Source of the DNA: Triticum aestivum
Lineage: Eukaryota > Streptophyta > Magnoliopsida > Poales > Poaceae
Length of the DNA: 64,000 nt
NCBI RefSeq assembly: GCF_018294505.1
Contig: NC_057809.1
Coordinates: 133,708,979 to 133,772,978 of the forward strand
Direction of reading: 5' to 3'
Shown in pieces: positions 59,982 to 64,000 of the stretch. A program made the position numbers and the translations under genes. The first letter of the stretch is position 1. Every line of letters begins with the position of its first letter. The notes beneath the pieces were generated by a model that saw only the letters and a program-made list of their open reading frames with translations, did no database searches and was not told the DNA's origin.

Positions 59982-60076
59982 CATCAGGGGAGCCACGAGG
60001 GGCCCACGAGGGTGGAGGGCGCGCCCAGGGGGTGGGCGCGCCCCTGCCTCGTGGCTTCCTTGTTGATCCCCTGATG
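59982..60076. repeat. Imperfect inverted repeat in LTR of element E
   Basis: CATCAGGGG (59982-59990) pairs with CCCCTGATG (60068-60076), and GCCACGAGG (59992-60000) with CCTCGTGGC (60047-60055). Two GGGCGCGCCC-type palindromes lie in the centre. It is upstream of the TATA-like run on the element's strand, so in U3. Confidence 0.8.
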
Positions 60077-60333
60077 TGCACTCCAAGTCTTGTGTATTCT
60101 TTCTTTCCAAAAATAACTTATCCAAAGGTTTCATTCCGTTTGGACTCCGTTTGATATTCCTTTTCTTCGAAACCCTAAAACAAGGAAAAACAAAAACTGG
60201 CACTGGGCTCTAGGTTAATAGGTTAGTCCCAAGAATCATATAAAATAGCATGTAAATTCATATAAAACATCCAAGGTTGCTAATATAATAGCATGGAACA
60301 ATCCAAAATTATAGATACGTTGGAGACGTATCA

Positions 60334-60735
60334 TACCACGCCGGATATGAAATCTATTGCTGGCCCCGCTTCAGCCGTTTTGACTGGTTTGGCCTCTATC
60401 CACTTAGTGAATTTATCCACCATGACCAGTAGATACTTTCTCTTATGACTTCCTCCTATAAGGGGTCCGACCGTATCGAGGCCCCAGACCGCAAAAGGGT
60501 AAGTGATGGGGATTGTTTGTAAGGCAGTGGGGGGCATATGGCTTTGGTTGGCAAAGAGTTGGCATCTGACACAACATTGGACAAGGTCCTGTGCATCTTC
60601 TCGGGCCGTCGGCCAATAAAACCCTGTACGGAAGGCCTTGCTAACAAGGGCCTGAGCTGCGGCGTGGTGGCCGCCGAGTCCGGCATGAATTTAAGCCAAG
60701 AGCTGCCGCCCCTCTTCCTCGGATATACATCATTG
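60334..60735 (-). pseudogene. Integrase N-terminus of element D
   Basis: The minus strand shows a zinc site with GGHH and CVRCQ, with a TAA in phase before it. Then TIPITYPFAVWGLDTVGPL provides the first catalytic Asp, followed by KFTKWIEAKPVKT and DFISGVV, where E begins. The second Asp and the Glu of the core are absent from the window. Shifted relative to the RNase H frame near 60732. Confidence 0.82.
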
Positions 60736-61437
60736 AAGGACTCCGGTAGCGCTTTCCTTATAAAGCTCTCCATCATGAACCTTGTAGGCCTTTGAATGCC
60801 ACACAATGCAGCGGGCCTCATTCTGATCCACAGGAAGCTCCTTCCTGTTAAGGTAGGCCAGGAGGGGTTCGGTCCATGGGGCAATGACTGCCATGATGAG
60901 ATCCGTTGACGGTGTTATTTCGGTGGCTGAGCCCCCGACGACGTTGGTGTTTCGGAGATCTGGGGTTATGTTTGGATCCGGACTAGTATTGCCGTTTTCC
61001 ACCTGCCACACCATGGATGGCTTAAAAAGCCTTTCCAGGAAGATATTAGGTGGGACGGGGTCGCGCTTAGCGCCGATGCGAGCAAGAACATCCGCCGCTT
61101 GATTACTTTCTCGAGCCACATGATGGAACGCGAGCCCCTCGAACCAGACCAACATTTTTATGACAGCATTACGATACGCTGCCATCTTCGGATCTTTGGC
61201 GTCGAAGTCTCCATTTATTTGAGATATTGCCAGGTTTGAGTCCCCGCGCACCTCTGGGCGTTGTATGCCCATGGAGACAGCCATCCAGAGACCATGTAAT
61301 AAGTCCTCGTATTCGGCGGTGTTATTTGAGTCTGTGTATAGTATTTGGAGGACGTATTGAATGACGTCTCCAGTATGGGACGTTAAAACGACGCCTGCTC
61401 CTAACCCTGCCAGCATTTTGGAGCCGTCGAAATACAT
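60730..61437 (-). pseudogene. Second RNase H and linker of element D
   Basis: VMYFDGSKMLAGLGAGVVLT, NNTAEYEDLLHGLWMAV and VRGDSNLAISQING are the archaeal-type RNase H with its acidic residues kept. HHVARESNQAADVLARIG ends the domain. The linker to integrase follows. An open 235-codon frame. Confidence 0.85.
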
Positions 61438-62815
61438 GACCCAATTGGAGTATGTATCGTACTCTTTAGGGAGTTCGGCCTCTGTCCATTCGGCGACGAA
61501 GTCGGCCAGTACTTGGGATTTGATAGCTCAACGTGGTTTATATGAAATGTCAAATGGGAGGAGCTCAATGGCCCATTTGGCAATCTGGCCCGTAGCATCA
61601 CAGTTGTTTATAATGTCATTGAGTGGTACTTCGGAGGCCACAGTGATCAAACACTCCTGAAAGTAGTGACGGAGCTTTCGGGATGCCATGAAGACCGCGT
61701 ATGCTATCTTTTGATAATGAGGGTACCTGGATTTTCAGGGTGTAAGGACAGTAGATACGTAGTATACTGGCTTCTGAAGCGGGAATTTATGCCCGTCCTG
61801 TTCTCGTTCAACGACAAGTATGGCGCTCACCACCTGATGTGTTGCTGATATGTATAATAACATCGGTTCGCCGGCGTTTGGTGCGGCCAGGATTGGATTG
61901 CTTGCAAGAAGGGCTTTTATTTCCTCCAGTCCGGTTGTTGTCGTGTCCGTCCACTCGAAGTGGCCGGTTTGCCATAGAAGGCGATAGAGTGGTAGTGCCT
62001 TTTCTCCCAATCTAGAGATAAAGTGGCTTAGAGCTGCTACGGAACCCGCGAGCTTTTGAACTTTTTTAAGGTCTGTTGGCTTAGCCAATTGTGACAAAGC
62101 TCGGGTTTTGGCTGGGTTTGCTTCAATTCCTCTATTGGAAATGATGAAGCCCAGCAGTTTTCCAGCAGGGATGCCAAAAACACATTTTCCCGGATTGAGC
62201 TTAATGTCATACCCGCGGAGGTTGTCGAATGTTAGACGTAAATCGTCTATTAGTGTTTCGACGTGCCTAGTTTTGATGACGACCTCGTCCACATAAGCTT
62301 CAACTGTTTTGCCGATCTGTTTCTCCAGGCATGTTTGAATCATGCGTTGGTATGTGGCACCAGCATTCTTGAGCCTGAAGGGCATGGTGTTGAAGCAGAA
62401 TGGCCCATATGGGGTGATGAATGCTGTTGCAGCTTGATCGGGATTCCTTCATTTTGATTTGATGGTATCCGGAATATGCGTCAAGAAAACATAGTGAGTC
62501 GTGTCCTGCGGTGGCGTCAATGATTTGATCGATGCGGGGGAGGGGGAAGGGATCCTTGGGGCATGCCTTGTTGAGGTCTTTGAAATCGACGCACGAGCGC
62601 CAGGATTTCTCCTTCTTTGGTACCATCACCAAATTTTCTAGCCAGTCCGGATGTTTTATTTCTCTAAAGAATCCGGCCTCGATTAACTTGGCTAGCTCTT
62701 CCCCCATAGCTTGGTGTTTGGGTTCGAAAAAGCGCCACAGTGTTTGCTTGACCGGCTTGTGTCCCTTTAATATACTGAGGCTGTGTTCGGCCAACTCGCG
62801 TGGGATTCCTGGCAT
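61438..62815 (-). pseudogene. Reverse transcriptase and first RNase H of element D
   Basis: MPGIPRELAEHSL, DFKDLNKACPKDPFPLP and FLDAYSGYHQIKM, then a frameshift near 62440. MPFGLKNAGATYQ is followed by YVDE instead of YxDD (62284-62295): the second catalytic Asp codon is GAG. GFIISNRGIEANP marks the thumb. A TGA at 61737-61735 lies inside the first RNase H. The changed Asp alone should abolish activity. Confidence 0.87.
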
Positions 62816-62827
62816 ATCAGAAGGGTG

Positions 62828-63667
62828 TCAGGCAAATATATCCCAATTCTCGCACAGGAACTCTCGTAGAGCGGCGTCAACCGTCGGGTCTAGTTGTGCT
62901 CCGATGGATGCTGTCTTCTTGGGCTCTGTTGGATGGACTTGGATGACTATTTCTTCTACCGGTTTGAATGAGGTGGATTTGGGTCGTTTGTCTAGGACCA
63001 CATCATCTCTGTCCACCGTGGAGCGCAGCGCGGTTAACTCTTCGGCTGTGAGGGCTTCAGATAATGCCTCAAGGGCCAGGGATGCGGTTTTATTCTCGGC
63101 GCGGAGTGCTATGTCCGGATCACTGACTAGAGTGATTATACCGTTGGGCCCGGGCATCTTAAGCTTCATGTACCCGTAATGGGGTATTGCTTGAAAGCAT
63201 GTAAATGCATCTCGCCCTAAGAGGGCATGATATCCACTGTTGAAGGGGGCCACCTGGAAGGTTATCTCTTTGGACCGATAGTTCTCCGGCGTGCCGAATA
63301 CGACGTCGAGTGTGATTTTTCCCGCACATCGTGCCTCTCGACTGGGAATGATTCCTCGGAAGGTCATCCTGCTTTGCTCGATGCGGCTCATGTCTATTTC
63401 CATTTTCCATATTGTATCCTCATAGATAAGGTTCAGTCTGCTGCCGCCGTCCATGAGAACCTTGGTGAGCCGAAAGCAATCCACAATTGGGCTAAGGACC
63501 AAGGCGGCTGGTGTTCGGACTGTCCTGTGTTTTGGTTCATCGCCAGCATTAAAGGTTATCGCTGTGTCATTCCAAGGGTTTATTGTTGCGATCTGGCAGA
63601 CATCGGCGAGTTCGCGAAGTGCCCTTTTGCGCCTATTGTTTGAAGTGAATGTCTCAATGACTGTCAA
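62828..63667 (-). pseudogene. Protease and pol start of element D
   Basis: Frame of 279 codons. The active-site box is KVLMDGGSRLNLIY, and LLGRDAFTCFQAIPHYGY is the second box. It continues through IGAQLDPTVDAALREFLCE to WDIFA and a TGA at 62830-62828, where relatives have Trp. RT follows in the same frame. Unlike A and C there is no stop between protease and RT at the LDP position. Confidence 0.83.
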
Positions 63668-64000
63668 GACTCTGGGTTTGTCGTCTTCTGGAGGGTGTTT
63701 CTCTGGGGTGTCTTTGGTGAGGATGTCCTCGCTGTTTTTGGCTACCTACTGGAGTATCCAACATGCTCTAAGGTTGTGGGTTGGTATGGTATCCGGTGTG
63801 GTGTGTATTTTCCATGGGCCATCAAGCCATCCCTCCAGAACGGTTCCACATCGCGTAATGGGTTTGCATTTTTTGGCTATTGGTCTGGGCACATTACAAG
63901 GGTGCACCCTTTTTGCCTATACCAGTGGTTGAGTTGGGGCCGATAGCTCCCAGATTGTCTGATCTCTCCAGGCGCTCTCCATTGCGTTGTACTTCTGTAC
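63668..64000 (-). pseudogene. Gag C-terminal region of element D (partial)
   Basis: The minus-strand frame upstream of the protease has several stops and is polar (Gln, His, Pro-rich). It should be the gag tail. No zinc finger can be identified. Confidence 0.4.

Larger units (their letters stand above)
57820..60333 (-). mobile_element. Element E: truncated Athila-type element in integrase of D
   Basis: The 5' LTR (58670-60333, read on the minus strand) is followed by a primer site (58643-58660) and about 800 bp of interior, then D sequence. The interior end and 3' LTR are gone. The boundary at 57820 is approximate. The first five D bases beyond the LTR are TACCA (60334-60338). A target duplication cannot be shown because the other junction is a deletion. 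Confidence 0.8.
58670..60333 (-). repeat. 5' LTR of element E (1664 bp)
   Basis: On the minus strand it starts TGATACGTCTCC and ends GTGACATCA. A TATA-like run (tatatatat near 59957) lies on either strand. It contains an (AG)n run at 59722-59740 and a long imperfect inverted repeat at 59982-60076. Confidence 0.85.
53235..64000 (-). mobile_element. Element D: Tat-lineage gypsy element inserted in C, 5' end outside window, interrupted by E
   Basis: On the minus strand: end of gag and protease (63667-62828), RT, RNase H domains, integrase split by E, non-coding stretch, opposite-strand gene, purine tract and 3' LTR (53235-53694). The left target duplication would be GTGAC (53230-53234); its partner is beyond the right edge. 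Damaged by frameshifts, stops, a changed RT active site and a deletion. Confidence 0.87.

Overview
This window looks like intergenic, heterochromatic DNA of a large grass genome, most likely a Triticeae species (wheat, barley, rye or a relative). It is almost wall-to-wall nested LTR retrotransposons of Ty3/Gypsy type, with typical grass GC-rich LTR blocks, plant splice signals and plant-type primer sites. No rRNA, tRNA or ordinary single-copy host gene is visible. The only gene-like unit that is not clearly retroelement is a broken multi-exon reading frame at 23.2-25.4 kb. The sequence has one run of 196 N.

Layout, left to right. (A) 1-23124, minus strand: a Tat-lineage Gypsy element whose 3' LTR lies beyond the left edge. 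It has an LTR and primer site at 22116-23124, gag, protease, RT with two RNase H domains, integrase, and beyond pol a spliced gene on the opposite strand (182-3417, +). Nested in its gag is (B) 8562-20728, a complete element with about 4-kb LTRs and a perfect 5-bp target duplication CTCCC, but an interior with no coding capacity. (G) 23217-25450, minus strand: a four-exon gene-like frame, cut in an intron by A. (F) about 26330-28798, plus strand: the 3' end of an Athila-type element. (C) 28799-53234, plus strand: a decayed Tat element missing its 5' end. Nested at its protease/RT boundary is (H) 31111-45257, a very young, apparently intact chromovirus with two 4065-bp LTRs, an accessory ORF and a 1.5-kb-codon gag-pol frame. 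C also carries an opposite-strand gene beyond pol (53230-49713). (D) 53235 to beyond the right edge, minus strand: a third Tat element with a 460-bp LTR, an opposite-strand gene (54004-56793, +) and a decayed pol. Its integrase is interrupted by (E) about 57820-60333, a truncated Athila-type element.

Relative order of events: A into G, then B into A; H into C; D into C, then E into D, followed by a deletion that removed the integrase core of D and the far end of E. H and B share the 3' half of the LTR, the initiator-Met-type primer site and the region just before the 3' LTR. H has every function needed to move, B has none, so H-like copies are plausible helpers for B.

Most interesting signals: the accessory ORF of H, which has a double-stranded-RNA-binding-like pattern and splice acceptors directly before both of its start codons; three independent opposite-strand genes in three Tat elements, one with an intron-phase-consistent gene model; an identical 18-nt stretch with a stop codon at the protease/RT border of two different Tat elements; and clustered differences between the two LTRs of both H and B that suggest patchwise conversion.
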